Shown here: piece by piece, positions 12,499 through 23,437 of the stretch
Numbering within the stretch: position 1 is the first letter of the stretch
How the letters are laid out: each line of letters opens with the position of its first letter
NCBI GenBank assembly: GCA_030844895.1
Contig: CM061224.1
Coordinates: forward strand, 71,742,567 to 71,806,566
Origin: Ambrosia x helenae
Lineage: Eukaryota; Streptophyta; Magnoliopsida; Asterales; Asteraceae
Length of the DNA stretch: 64,000 nucleotides
Reading direction: 5' to 3'
Notes under the pieces: model-generated
The model's database searches: none
Seen by the model: the letters and a program-made list of their open reading frames with translations, nothing else
What the model was told of the DNA's origin: nothing
Program-made: the position numbers and the translations under genes

Positions 12499-12784
12499 TT
12501 GTCGTTATCTTCCTTTGTTGTTTAAACTCTTGTTATTTTGCTGAACAATTATGTGCTCCTTTGTATTCTGTATTTTTGGATCCTTGTGTTTAACTTGAAT
12601 TTGCGTGATATTTAAATTTGCCATAATGATTGTCTGACGTCACCATTGAAAAGGATGCCACTTGTCCCCGTGTGCTGACGTCGTCTGACAGTTTTGACGG
12701 CGCTTCAGGTGATTGATGTGACGGTTAGCATCCCTACTCGAGTATTAACCATTAATGGTAATTAATGGGCTGCCCTCTCCTTCC

Positions 12785-12792
12785 TATAAAAG
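12785..12792 (+). promoter_or_regulatory. TATA box of a second antisense unit
   Basis: TATAAAAG lies 63-70 bp before the ATG at 12855, in a 356-bp gap after the first antisense gene. Spacing to a start near 12817 is canonical. Confidence 0.6.
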
Positions 12793-12854
12793 GCTAATTA
12801 CTGGTTTATCATTTTTTTATATAACACTTTTCTTTTTCCTCACTTATTGCTCCT

Positions 12855-13133
12855 ATGGCTTCTCCTTTAAGAATCACAAACACTGAAGTTGAAGCACTCC
12901 AAGGGATGTTGATGTTATCTGATCACCCCCCTGTGATCAAAGTACCTCCTACTGCGATGCACCAGCTGGCCACCTATTGCGGTTACCTCCTGCTGACTGA
13001 AGATCAAGTGAACCAGCAAGGTCCGTCTGTTGTTCCCGTGAAGGTAAAGAAGTTGGATGAGCTCGGTGATGTGCCAAAGATTCCCAAACTTAGGTTTCGT
13101 CGAACATCCACCGGCTGGCAGCATGCCGCTTAG
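12855..13133 (+). CDS. Second, small antisense ORF of the Tat element (92 aa), unknown function
   Basis: A complete small frame with a good start context (CTCCTATGGCT) is preceded by a TATA box at proper distance and followed by T-rich sequence. The protein is soluble-looking, with no membrane segment or recognised motif; it ends basic (LRFRRTSTGWQH). It lies between the first antisense gene and the 3' end of pol, to which it is convergent. I do not recognise the protein. It could be a detached terminal exon of the first gene, but the intact ATG and separate TATA argue for an independent unit. Confidence 0.55.
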   Translation: MASPLRITNTEVEALQGMLMLSDHPPVIKVPPTAMHQLATYCGYLLLTEDQVNQQGPSVVPVKVKKLDELGDVPKIPKLRFRRTSTGWQHAA

Positions 13134-13442
13134 CAGGGATAGTGGTCTTTTGGTGTTTTTTTGCTAAGTAGTCAATGATGCATATATTGTACTGATTAGG
13201 CCACCCCTTTTGCTTTCTTTATGTGTCTTTTTTGGTTAGTGGCATATATGTAGTATCAGGGCCTTTCGTGTTGTTTTTTGCAGCTAGTTGATGCTTCGTA
13301 ACTGATTGTAATGCTTTTTGATCATGATTGTCATTGCATGTAATCCATATTGAAAGAATATAAAGTAAAATGAAAGTTCTCTTTTATTGAAACTGAAATG
13401 AACGTAGCCATAGGCTGTTTATTACAATCATGAAATAATGCC
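13134..13442 (+). other. Shared 3' region of convergent antisense and pol units
   Basis: No coding sequence seen. It is T-rich with GTTTTTTTG and TTGTAATG-like runs and an AATATAAAG at about 13358, suitable for 3'-end formation of the small antisense gene. The polyadenylation role is inferred only. Confidence 0.35.
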
Positions 13443-14861
13443 CTACAGGTAACAAATGCGTAACTGGGCTGCGTTCCATGTGCGCGGGATTGGGGTACCA
13501 TCCAAACGCTCTAAAGCATAAGCGCCCTTCCCCAATACTTCTTGCACCTTGTATGGCCCCTCCCAGTTTGGCGCGAGCTTGCCTGGCTTCTCCGCGTTGG
13601 ATGCTTCATTGTTGCGGAAAACATAATCCCCAACGCGGAAAGCCTCTGCCTTAACCTTTGCATTATAGTATCTTTCGAGTTGCCGCTTGTAATTGGCCTC
13701 TTTGATAGCGGCCATATCTCTGCGCTCTTCTAGCAGATCCAGATTGAGTTTTAACTCCGTGTCATTGACCCGATGGTTTGCCAGTAAGATCCTTGGTGAT
13801 GCGCAATGCATTTCTGCGGGTATGACAGCCTCTGTCCCGTATGTGAGACTGAACGGTGTTTCTCCGTTGCTTGTCTTGGACAGCGTGCGGTGAGCCCACA
13901 GGACATGGGGGAGCTCGTCAACCCAACCAGTGCGTTTTGTGCCAAGCCTGGTTTTTATGCCTTCCACTATGCTTCTGTTTGCGCGCTCGACTTGCTCGTT
14001 ACCTTGCGGATGCGCTACTGAGGTGAATATCTGATTGATACCCATGGAAGATAGCCATTCTTGCAAGTGTTGGTCCGCGAACTGCGTGCCATTATCACTT
14101 ACAACCTCCATCGGTAAGCCAAAACGGCAGATGATGAATTCCCAAATAAACTTCTTGATGCTTTTTCCATCGATGGACGCCAAGGTTTTTGCTTCCACCC
14201 ATTTGGTGAAGTAATCAATTGCCACCACCAAGTATTTGACGTTTCCGGGAGCTGTGGGGAAAGGGCCTACAAGGTCAATGGCCCACTTTTGAAATGGCCA
14301 AGCCGTGGTGATGGGTACCAAGTTGTTCTTGGGTCGCAAAGTTCCTGGCGCATGGCGTTGGCAAGACTTGCATTTGCGCAGCTCTGTCATGGCGTCCATG
14401 TGCATTCCGGGCCAGTAGTACCCCGCGTTCATTATTTTAGCCACAACCATCCTTGGGCCAGCGTGTAATCCGCATGACCCTTCATGTATATCTTTAATAA
14501 GGTACGTTGCTTCTGCGGAGTCAACACAACGCAGCAATGGCCCTAGATACGAGCGCCGATACAGTGTTCCGTCTATGACTTGGTAATGCAGTGCCTTGTT
14601 TTGGAGCTTTCGGGCTTCTGCCTTGTTATCTGGGAGCGTCCCATGCATGAGATAAGCTTTGATGGGGGTTGTCCAAGATGTCTTGCCGGTTTGGACAACA
14701 TTAACTTGTTTTTGGGGCACGGATGGGTGATCCAAGACTTCCACCCGCACATCCTTTGCCAGATGGTCAAAAACTGTTGATGCCATCTTACTTAACGCGT
14801 CTGCTGGCTTATTTTGACTTCGCTTGATGTGATGAACCTTGCAGTATGCGAAGTCACGCAT
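13443..14861 (-). pseudogene. Tat element integrase (pol C-terminal part, separated by a frameshift)
   Basis: 472 residues with the complete integrase layout: zinc-binding H126, H133, C164, C167 (HEGSCGLH ... CKSCQ), catalytic core with D196 (KWAIDLVGPF), D256 (VVSDNGTQF) and E292 (GNEQVERANR), then a C-terminal region with GPYKVQEVLGKGAY. No chromodomain follows, as in Tat and unlike chromoviruses. The domain itself is intact but is out of frame with the upstream RT/RNase H because of a one-base indel near 14850. Confidence 0.88.
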
Positions 14862-17800
14862 AGAGCTTTGGCTTGCTCCAGGTACAAAATCATCGATGCT
14901 TCGCGTGCTTCATATGAGCCGTCGATGTGGTTTGCTACCAACTGGGAATCGACGTGAGCTTCCAAATGTTGCACACCCATCTTCTTTGCAATGCGCAATC
15001 CTGCGAGCAACGCCTCATACTCCGCTTCATTATTTGTTGTTGGGAAATCAAGCCGGATTGCGTATGTGAAATCCTTCCCCTCCGGTGTGATTAAGCGCAA
15101 ACCTGCTCCTGCGCCGTCATCATTGCATGCCCCATCTGTGTATAGTTCCCATTTCTCCGCTGGTTCGGAAGTGGGAGAAGTGATGTGTGCTTGTTGACAT
15201 TCAGTTATGCTTTCGGAGGGGACCTCTGCGGCAAAGTCTGCGAGTATCTGCCCTTTAAAGGATGTTCTGGACTTGTACTCAATTGTGTGCTCTCCCAGCT
15301 CAATGGCCCACTTAGCCAGGCGACCTGATAATTCTGGCTTGCGCAAGATGTCATTAATACGGAAGTCTGTGAGGACAATAATAGGATGTCCTTGGAAGTA
15401 TCTCCGCAGCCTTCTTGATGCATGTACTAATGCTAGCACCAGCTTCTCCATCATGGAGTATCGAGTTTCCGCGTCAAGCAAAGTTCTACTGACATAATAC
15501 ACTGGAGTTTGAACGCCTTTTCGATCAACCAGGAGAACAACACCGATTGCCTTTTCCGTTACCGATAAGTATAACGTTAATGGCTCTTTTGGAAGTGGTG
15601 CTGTGAGCGTAGGCAAGTGACTCAAACATTCTTTCATTTCTTTAAAGGCAGCCTCGGCCTCGTCTGTCCAAGTGAAATTCGACTTCTTGAGGCAACTTTT
15701 CAATGTATTCACGAAAGGGAATGACTTGGAAGCATAATTTGAGAGAAAGCGATTGAGAGCTACTAGGCGTCCCATGAGTGTCTGAACTTCCCGGACCGAA
15801 GATGGGGATGGCATGCATTCAATTGCCTGTACTTTATCGGGGTTTGCTCGGAAACCATCTTTAGTTACAACCACTCCTAAGAATTTGCCTTCCTCCATTC
15901 CAAAAGAACACTTGCTCGGATTAAGTTTCATTCGGACTGTGCGGAGTTGATCAAAGGTTTTTTGGATATCCAAAAGCATTTGGTCTTCCTCCGTGCTTTT
16001 GATGACCAAATCGTCTACGTATACCTCGAGATTGACTCCGATTTGTTTATTAAACACGGTGTCCATTAAACGCTGATATGTAGCACCTGCGTTCTTTAAT
16101 CCAAATGGCATCTTGGTATAGCAATAAGTTCCCGTATCCGTGCGGAAGGATGTCTTGTCTTCATCTTCCTTTGCCATTTGGATTTGATGATACCCTTTAT
16201 AAGCGTCAAGAAAACACTTGAATCTGAACGGTGCCAGTGAGTCCACCTTTAAATCAATCTCGGGTAGTGGATAACAGTCTTTCGGACATGCCTTATTTAT
16301 GTCTTTATAATCCACGCACATCCGCCAGCCCCCATTGGACTTCCCGACCATGACCGGGTTAGCAACCCAAGTTTGGTATCTTGTCCTTCGCAGGATGCCT
16401 GCGTCTAATAGTTCAGCAACTTGTTCGTTCATGGCCCTTGTTTTCTCTGGCCCCACACTGCGCTTTTTCTGGACGGTTGGTTCTACGGACTTGTAAACGT
16501 TGAGCCTATGTTCCGCAATGTGGCGTGGAACGCCAACCATGTCCGCGGGTTGAAAAGCAAAGACATCCATGTTCTTGGTTAATAACTGCTTCAAGTGCGC
16601 ACGTATGGTGTCCGAGATTACTGGGCCTATGACAACCGTCTGATCTAGGAATTTAGGGTTTATAACCCATTTTTCGGGATCAGTGCGGTTTGCCGGTTTC
16701 ATTATCTTGGGGGGCTTGCATGTGTCTGTTGCATGGCAATGCTTGTTTCCCCGTATGAAAGCCACTCCTCCGCGCGTTGGAAAACCGACCATCTGGTGCG
16801 GTGTGGACGCGTTACAATTAAACTTTGCCAATCCTTCTCTCCCTATGAGGACATCATGCGATGAATTCACTGGTAAGACCATGAAGTCGCAAATCTCCGT
16901 GCGGGAGAGTTGTCCGTCTGTCCATGTGACGGGAAGTGTGAGTATACCCAAAGGGATGATCACCTCATGGATGAATCCGGATATTGGCTCTGTGGTTGGA
17001 ACGAGCTTTGCTTTGTCGTCAGCATCTAACTGATCAAAACACTGTTGGTACATGATGTCAGTACTGCTCCCGTTATCGAGGAACATATACCTTGTGCGGT
17101 AGTGCCCAATGACCCCCGTTATGATCAGCGGTGTTGTGGAAGACGCACCTCCTTTAACGCGTGGCATGACGACGGGTGTTTCCTTCCAGGAATCGTCTTG
17201 AGCAATAGAGTAAGATCTCTTCTTTTGACCCCTGTTGTGAGTCATGTAACAGTTGTGACGACCTGAGCGCTGCACATGGTGCGCGTTAAGGTTTTTGATC
17301 CTCTTGTTATTGGGATCAGCATCCCCCTGCGAATCCCTGGGCTTCTTCCGCATGTTCTTTACTAAATGGGAGGGTTGACCTGACTTGATTGCATTCTCAA
17401 TCTCCATCTTTAGACTGTAGCAGTTGTCCGTTAGATGGCCATAATCTTCATGGTACTCACAATACCTTGATGTGTCCACATTTCTTCGATCTTTGCTTAA
17501 TTCCCTAGGCTTGGGGAACTGGATTTGTTCGGTCTTCAGAACTTCCGAAGGTGTTTTTGACAGTGGGGTCCAGTCATAATTCTTCTTACTTGGTGGCTTC
17601 GAATCGCGTGGGTGCTTGCTGTTGAGATAGTGCCGCGCATCTTGTCCTGAGGAGTACTTCCCCTCCTCTGCGGTACCCGAGATTCTAGACCACACGGACT
17701 GCTTCCCCTTTCCCTTGTCGTGCGTGTGTGCACCTTGATTACCGTTGTGATGAAAATTTTTCGAGCGTGTAAACGAGCGCTCCGATGACGCATATACCTT

Positions 17801-18274
17801 CGCAGCTTCTATGAGTTCATCCCATGCTTCAGGCACACCTTCCTTCCCAGTCAGGCATCTCATGAGATCATCATTTCGCACTCCGTGAATGAATGCGGCC
17901 CTGGTAAGCTCCTCGCCACACCCCAGTTGTAGGGCTTCTTTGTTATAGCGGACAATATAATCTTCCAGGCTCTCATTATCTTTCCGGGAACATAACAAAA
18001 TCTGAGCCTTGTCTTTCTTGTGCTTCCGCAGATGGGAAAAATGATTCTTGAATTTCTTTATCAAATCATCGAAGTCTACAAGACTTCCTACCGGTAAACT
18101 TTCGTACCAGACTCGCGCCGCTCCTGTTAGGGTTTGAACAAACAGATGGCACCAAGCTTGAACCGGCCACGGCTTAGAACTTCCTGCGTAGTCAAATGCG
18201 TGCAGGTGAACGTCCGGATCGCGCAAGCCATCATATTTTCCAATCGTGTTTGGCAGCTTGCATTCGACTGGCAT
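14792..18274 (-). pseudogene. Tat element gag-protease-RT-RNase H polyprotein
   Basis: 1160 codons. Residues 1-170 are capsid-like gag (TLTGAARVWYESLP, SLEDYIVRYNKEA). A zinc-finger-like CEYHEDYGHLTDNC is near residue 275. The aspartic protease is near residue 410 (MFLDNGSSTDIMY). RT contains the catalytic YVDD at about residues 752-755 (16010-16021), and RNase H begins TDGACNDDGAGAG near residue 1040. The frame runs into a stop just after RNase H, where the integrase continues in another frame. The listed start (MPVECKLP) is an internal Met; gag continues upstream in the interrupted segment 18275-18876. Confidence 0.9.
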
Positions 18275-18876
18275 GGGTGCCAGCGCGATTCTTGCACAAA
18301 ATTTGGATCTTTCCGCAAACGATTTTGGACGATATGGCTTGTGAAGATCATCGTCTGGGTTAGTATGATTGCTGGCTACAGATTTAGTACGCGGCTTCCA
18401 AGTTGGATCGGAATTGATCTCATTTTCAGACTCATAACCATCAGGTTCCCAGTCAGGTTGACGTGGTCCTGAACGTGAGTAGTCTTACCACGTTCTCCAC
18501 CACGTACCGCCTGGCGGGGTCTAGTTGTATGGCGAACAGCAGGTTGTTCGTCGTTTTGAGAGTTATCTTCGGTGTCAAAATTCAAAGTTTTTCTTGCTTC
18601 CAACCTGGCCTTTGCTATCAGTTTCCTCTAGTACTCTGCTATTGTCTTAGCATTTTCTTGAGCCAGCCATTCTTCCAAGTCTTCCACAGGCTCTTCAGCT
18701 GTTTTCTTTTGTGCTACTAACGCCGGCTTTCTTGATGCAAACAGTTGAAAGTTTGTGGTAGCCTGTTTTTGATTCACATTCTTAGTCACCGTCGTTGGTG
18801 CTCCTGTGTCTTGATTCGCTGGAACTCCATCATCAACATTGATGGGGTCAGCACGTTTTTCGGTTCCAGAATCCAT
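18275..18876 (-). pseudogene. N-terminal gag of the Tat element with a nonsense codon and a frameshift
   Basis: The start is most likely the ATG at 18874-18876 (MDSGTEKRADPINVDDG), about 30 bp after the PBS. An in-frame TAG occurs at 18628-18630, after which the same frame continues (ARLEARKTLNFDTEDN). A one-base shift near 18455 then moves into the frame of the large polyprotein. Acidic, low-complexity N-terminal gag regions are usual in this lineage. Confidence 0.7.
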
Positions 18877-18908
18877 TTGCACTAGTTTGAAAGATTGGTA
18901 GACCGTAA

Positions 18909-18921
18909 GGGATGGCGCCAA
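18909..18921 (-). other. Primer binding site of the Tat element
   Basis: Directly inside the 5' LTR the minus strand reads TTGGCGCCATCCC. The TGGCGCC core is typical of Tat/Athila elements (tRNA-Asp-type priming); the assignment of the tRNA is by family knowledge. Confidence 0.7.
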
Positions 18922-19465
18922 TGAAGAAACAAGTAGTCTAACCTCCTTATTGGGATGATAGACTAAATGCAACCACAAGATTGATCCTCACTAGCACTTC
19001 TTGGATTGGAGTAACCTACAAACAAGATTGAGTGGGTAGGGAGACGACTACACGAGGTAGTAGTTTATAACAAAAACGTGGGTGAATGGGGATACTATCA
19101 AGTATGATAGCTCTTAGGGTTAGCCAAAAGTGTCCTTTCTATTAGGGATATGATCCCTTATATAGAGATGGACATACACCACCATTACCCAAAACCCTAA
19201 TCGTAATGGGCCAGGCCCGATTAGGGTTGTCTCCACTACCCAAGGATTATATTAGTAAAGTAGTTAAGAGATACCCATAAATAAGGAAATATGGAACGAT
19301 TACCGCTTTTACCGCTTACGCGCGCGGGCATCACTCCGTGATTGTAGGAGAGTCGTTACTGCTTTGCTTGCTGGCGAAGTTTACTTTCTGCGCGAGAAGT
19401 CATTTCGCGATGTTGTAATCCGGGTTTGGGTATGCTCTGCGCAATGATGAGCACCCAATCCATCA
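18922..19465 (-). repeat. 5' LTR of the Tat element
   Basis: 544 bp, same ends as the 3' LTR, and about 1.1% substitutions from it. Followed by the AATAC duplication. Confidence 0.92.
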
Positions 19466-19470
19466 AATAC

Positions 19471-20144
19471 ACTATTTGTCTAAAGTCGGCTCTTAACCAC
19501 ACTTTAATTAAATCCTGAATTTGTACCCATTAATTCATTGTGAACAACTCGTCACCTCGACCCTTTCGACGAGTTCCTCACCGTATTTTGACATATACCT
19601 GGGTTTCTCTCTCTTTTTTTTATCCAACAGAAATAACAATACGGTATTAGGATGTATAACTATAATACACCATCTTAAACTCTACCAAACGAGAGTTCTA
19701 TGCGTATAAATGAGCTACATCCTATTCCAGTCATGATATATCCACAAGAATACCCTTACATCGTAACACGATATATAAGGTTTATATAACGTATTCTACC
19801 ACATTACTTTGTTTCGACACTTTTCGATATGATTGTGATAATTCCAAGAAGATTACAGTACCGTATGCACACTAATTACGCTGGCCAGGCGAATTAGTCT
19901 ACTTACAATACTTTAATATTCTTTTTATTTTCACGCCATACTTTAAGCATCACATTTCAGTGCATACATCAACACTAATACACTCATAACAAATATATAT
20001 ACTTCCAATATGTTTCGTAAGAAATCAATAGACTAACACCGTGTCTTTGATTTCTTGATCAAGTCTTGGATCGAACCACCTTTTTTTTCAAGAGCAACAG
20101 GTTTGAGTTCGGGTATTTACGCCCATACCCGAATCCCTCAAACC
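19471..20144 (-). other. Chromovirus leader region between PBS and the Tat insertion
   Basis: Non-coding by inspection. It resumes the chromovirus exactly at the AATAC target duplication. Probably untranslated leader and the start of gag, too decayed to read. Confidence 0.45.
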
Positions 20145-20159
20145 ATGCTCTGATACCAA
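20145..20159 (-). other. Primer binding site of the chromovirus
   Basis: The minus strand reads TTGGTATCAGAGCAT, the classic complement of the initiator Met tRNA 3' end, two bases from the LTR edge at 20162. Confidence 0.85.
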
Positions 20160-20161
20160 CT

Positions 20162-22053
20162 TGAAACACCAATTTTTTTTACATGTTTTATATCAGAGTT
20201 TAAGCGGAAGGTCCCTATTTAGTTACACAAAATGTCAAACTTTTATTCTATTATAAGCACTATTTTACAACCATTATTTTGCCAAAACAAGTTTGACTAT
20301 CATTCTTGATATTTTTCAAAAACATGTTCGATCCCTTTTTGACCATAAGACTTGATCTCGTTCAGCCCTCCTGCTTAGCTAATCCACCTGAAAGTATATA
20401 TATATATATATATAACTACTAATTGGCTTTCGCTAAGTAAGTGTACATTAAATCACCATGTCACATAACCACAATAATGACACACAATAATTTAGAACCA
20501 TAAAACTTCCATATGGTTTAAATCGCAAGACTCCCATGCGATTATTTATTGGATCAGAAAACACCCATCTGACTCCAATAATCCACCAAGATCGCTAACT
20601 CCCTGCGATCTCATGTTAAATCAGAAAACTCCCATCCGATTCAACATATACTACTATAACATTCAAATATAATTTATTGGATCAGAAAAACACCCATCTG
20701 AGTCCAATAATCCACCAAGATCGCTAACTCCCTGCGATCTCATGTTAAATCAGAAAACTCCCATCCGATTCAACATATACTACTATAACATTCAAATATA
20801 ATTTATTGGATTAGAAAACACCCATCTGAGTCCAATAATCCACCAAGATCGCTAACTCCCTACGATCTCATGTTAAATCAGAAAACTCTCATCCGATTCA
20901 ATATATACTAACATAACATTCAATTATACGTGATCTAATAAGAACTACAACAACTTCCATATAGTTATAACACATAATCAACACATATTATATATATACT
21001 TCCAGAGGTATGTAACACTCACTTCTTAATTAGTCCCTTAGCAGTTGACAACGCTAATACAAACAGGTAATATTTCAATGTCCTGATACAAGTATACAAG
21101 TCTAGGTTGGGTAATGATACACCTAACTAATTATTATTATAGTTGGATATTGGTTAGCGCTACCTTGTTTCAGCATGGGTGATCAGTCCATGCCTAACTA
21201 AGGCTAGGCTACCTAATACCCACCCCAATAATAATCATAATCCCTAAAATGCTGATATTAACTGATAATAGTAATACTGAATATACCTAGAAACCACTGT
21301 ATTCTAACTTGTAGAATCTCCTTACGTTGCCCAAAAAGGGTGTTGATGAATCTGCTTTACGTATATAAGAGTGTGGATGAAAAACAAATAATTCATTTGA
21401 ACCTACTAAACCTTTTATAAAAGGTTCTTTACCGTTCCCTTTCTTAACCACCAAGATTTCTAATTTTTCCTTAAGTATACACGTAGCACGCACACCTATA
21501 TATGTGTACTCAAAAGAAGAGTTTGTTATTATACTTATAGAGGTATGTGTACACACCTATATACATAATAGAATTTGCCTTAATCCACTCGCTTGTTATT
21601 ATATAATTACTAAATCAAAAAATAGGATTTGACATAAAATTTATGTATCAATTATTTTTATCGTTGATATTATTTTGTTATTATTATAATTTATTCAACT
21701 GTTTCACTCGTTTTTCTCTTACAACTGTTAAAATATAGCGTTTTATAGAATTACGAACATACTATTGAGATGAACTTATTATTCTCTTCGTTTTGACATA
21801 AGTTTCATTAAAAACGGAGCAGGGTCAAATATATTATATTATTACTAAACAGTCTCCTATAATCCTAACCACTCGCCTAGATCTCAAATGTCAAATGATC
21901 CTACTATCCGACACTTACTCGTCAACTAATTCTAAATACACGAGTATCCATCTTATATGTTATTGGTTCGTTTTACTGATCAATGACCCGTTTCATTCAC
22001 TAATAAATATGAACCAACACATTTTATTTATATAACATAAACGGGATGTTACA
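20162..22053 (-). repeat. Chromovirus 5' LTR, main segment
   Basis: The plus strand begins TGAAACACC and ends GGGATGTTACA. It matches the other LTR from 20885 onward. Because the next segment (22054-22514) and the array also occur inside the opposite LTR region (4382-4910), I infer that the full LTR extends beyond 22053. Confidence 0.8.
20551..20935. repeat. 128-bp tandem triplication inside the LTR
   Basis: Three consecutive units start at 20551, 20679 and 20808 (each beginning GGATCAGAAA or GGATTAGAAA, then CACCCATCTGA, CCAAGATCGCTAACTCCC and AAAACTCCCATCCGATTCAA-like blocks). The first two are nearly identical; the third diverges toward its end. Confidence 0.85.
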
Positions 22054-22514
22054 TTCGAATACCAGAAGTCACTTTCAGGCGCCTCGCTTTGGCCAAAGCG
22101 AGGCGCTTCAGGGTTTTTTTTAAAATTTTTTTTTATGTTTTAATTCAATTTAAATGGTTTTGGTCGATTAAAATTTTTTTTAATTCATTTCTAATCCTTT
22201 AATGTTGTATTAAATCCAAAAACAAATTCGTTTGTTGTGTTTTGGTTCGTTTCTTGCGCATTTGTGGTTTTCGATAGAAACATTCGAGTTTGAAGAACAT
22301 TCATAAATCATTGTACGTCATACAAGGACTCTACTATCGATACGATTTTTTTTAAATACAAATTTTGCGTTTGTAATCGATATCCTGGAGTTTCAGACTT
22401 TGTTTTACGCGTTTCAGTACGTGTAATTGCTCGTTTATGGTTTTCGGTACAAGCATCCGAGTTTGAAGAACATTCATAAATACCTGTACGTCATATACAG
22501 ACTATACAATGGAT
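22054..22514 (-). repeat. LTR-linked palindrome segment, second copy
   Basis: Matches 4382-4840. It contains two degenerate tandem copies of about 190 bp around GAGTTTGAAGAACATTCAT and long T runs. Non-coding. Confidence 0.75.
22079..22106. repeat. Perfect 28-bp palindrome
   Basis: Arms GCGCCTCGCTTTGG and its exact reverse complement meet with no spacer. The copy at 4407-4434 has one mismatch. Confidence 0.9.
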
Positions 22515-23437
22515 ACCGGTTTCGAACTGACCGGCCCCTTAGCCATCCGTACCGGTTTCGAACTAACCGCCTGGTGACGAACCGTACCGATTTCGAACTG
22601 ATCGCCGGTAACGAACCGCACCGGTTTCGAACTGACCGCCCCGTTATGCACCCGTACGGTTTCGAACTGACCACCAGTTATCTACTTGTAGCGATTTCGA
22701 ACTGACTGGCCCGTTATCCACCTGTACGGGTTTCGAACTGACCGCCCCGTTATCCACCCGTACCGGTTTCGAACTGACCGCCAGTTATCCACCCGTAGCA
22801 GTTTCAAACTGACCGCCCGGTATCCATCCATACCGGTTTCGAACTGACCGCCCGGTAACGAACCGTACCGGTTTCGAACTGACCGGCCCCTTAGCCATCC
22901 GTACCGGTTTCGAACTGACTGCCCGGTGACGAACCGTACCGGTTTCGAACTGACCACCCGGTAACGAACCGTACCGGTTTCGAACTGACCGCTCCGTTAT
23001 CCACCCGTACCGGTTTTGAACTAACCGCCAGTTATCCACCGGTAGCGATTTCGAACTGACTGGCCCGTTATCCACCCGTACGGGTTTCGAACTGACCGCC
23101 CCGTTATCCAACCGTACCTGTTTTGAACTGACCGCCAGTTATCCACCCGTAGCGGTTTCGAACTGACCGCCCGGTATCCATCCGTACCGGTTTCGAACTG
23201 ACCGCCCGGTAACGAACCGTACCGGTTTCGAACTAATCGCCCCGTTATCCACCCATACCGGTTTCGAACTGACCGCCAGTTATCCACCCACGGCGGTTTC
23301 GCATTGACCGGCCCGTTATCCACCCGTACGGGTTTCGAACTGACCGGCCCCTTAGCCATCCGTACCGGTTTCGAACTAACCGGCCCCTTAGCCATCCGTA
23401 CCGGTTTCGAACTGACCGCTCGGTGATGAACCGTATT
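22515..23437. repeat. 35-36 bp tandem array, left part (26 units)
   Basis: Each unit has a constant core ACCGGTTTCGAACTGACCGC and a variable tail of several types (CGGTAACGAACCGT, CCGTTATCCACCCGT, AGTTATCCACCCGT, CCCCTTAGCCATCCGT). I count 26 cores. Open frames on the minus strand through the array are artefacts of the low stop frequency in this repeat. The last 5 bases (GTATT) are duplicated at 39173-39177, so the array was split by an insertion. Confidence 0.92.

Larger units (their letters stand above)
7898..19470 (-). mobile_element. Tat-lineage Ty3/gypsy element with antisense genes, flanked by AATAC duplications
   Basis: LTRs 7903-8448 and 18922-19465 differ by six substitutions (all transitions) and two one-base indels in 546 bp by hand alignment. 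The target duplication AATAC is at 7898-7902 and 19466-19470. The minus-strand order is LTR, PBS starting TTGGCGCCA, gag, protease, RT, RNase H, integrase, then a 5-kb region with plus-strand genes, a purine tract and the 3' LTR. Absence of a chromodomain, the PBS type and the antisense ORF region are Tat-lineage features. Several frameshifts make this copy non-autonomous although it inserted recently relative to its surroundings. Confidence 0.9.
3171..23437 (-). mobile_element. Old Tekay/Del-like Ty3/gypsy chromovirus, nested and decayed
   Basis: Read on the minus strand the order is: 5' LTR (22053 down to 20162 plus the segment and array beyond it), a Met-tRNA-type PBS at 20145-20159, internal sequence split by the Tat element, decayed RT and integrase, a purine tract (AAGGGGGTAGATT) next to 5096, then the 3' LTR. 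LTR matches at 3171-5096 and 20885-22510 are clear by eye. The coding part is full of stops and lacks most of RNase H. A Sirevirus sits in its 3' LTR and a composite Sirevirus unit in the array of its 5' LTR, so this is the oldest layer of the nest. Confidence 0.75.

Noticed and set aside
22474..23395. Overlapping minus-strand frames of 66-124 codons in the array
   Set aside because: They are produced by the tandem repeat, which lacks stops in several frames; start and end vary freely and no protein logic is seen. Same for 39393-39953.
22515..23437. Array resembling a CRISPR locus
   Set aside because: Units are contiguous 35-36 bp repeats with related tails, not repeats separated by unique spacers, and the setting is eukaryotic.
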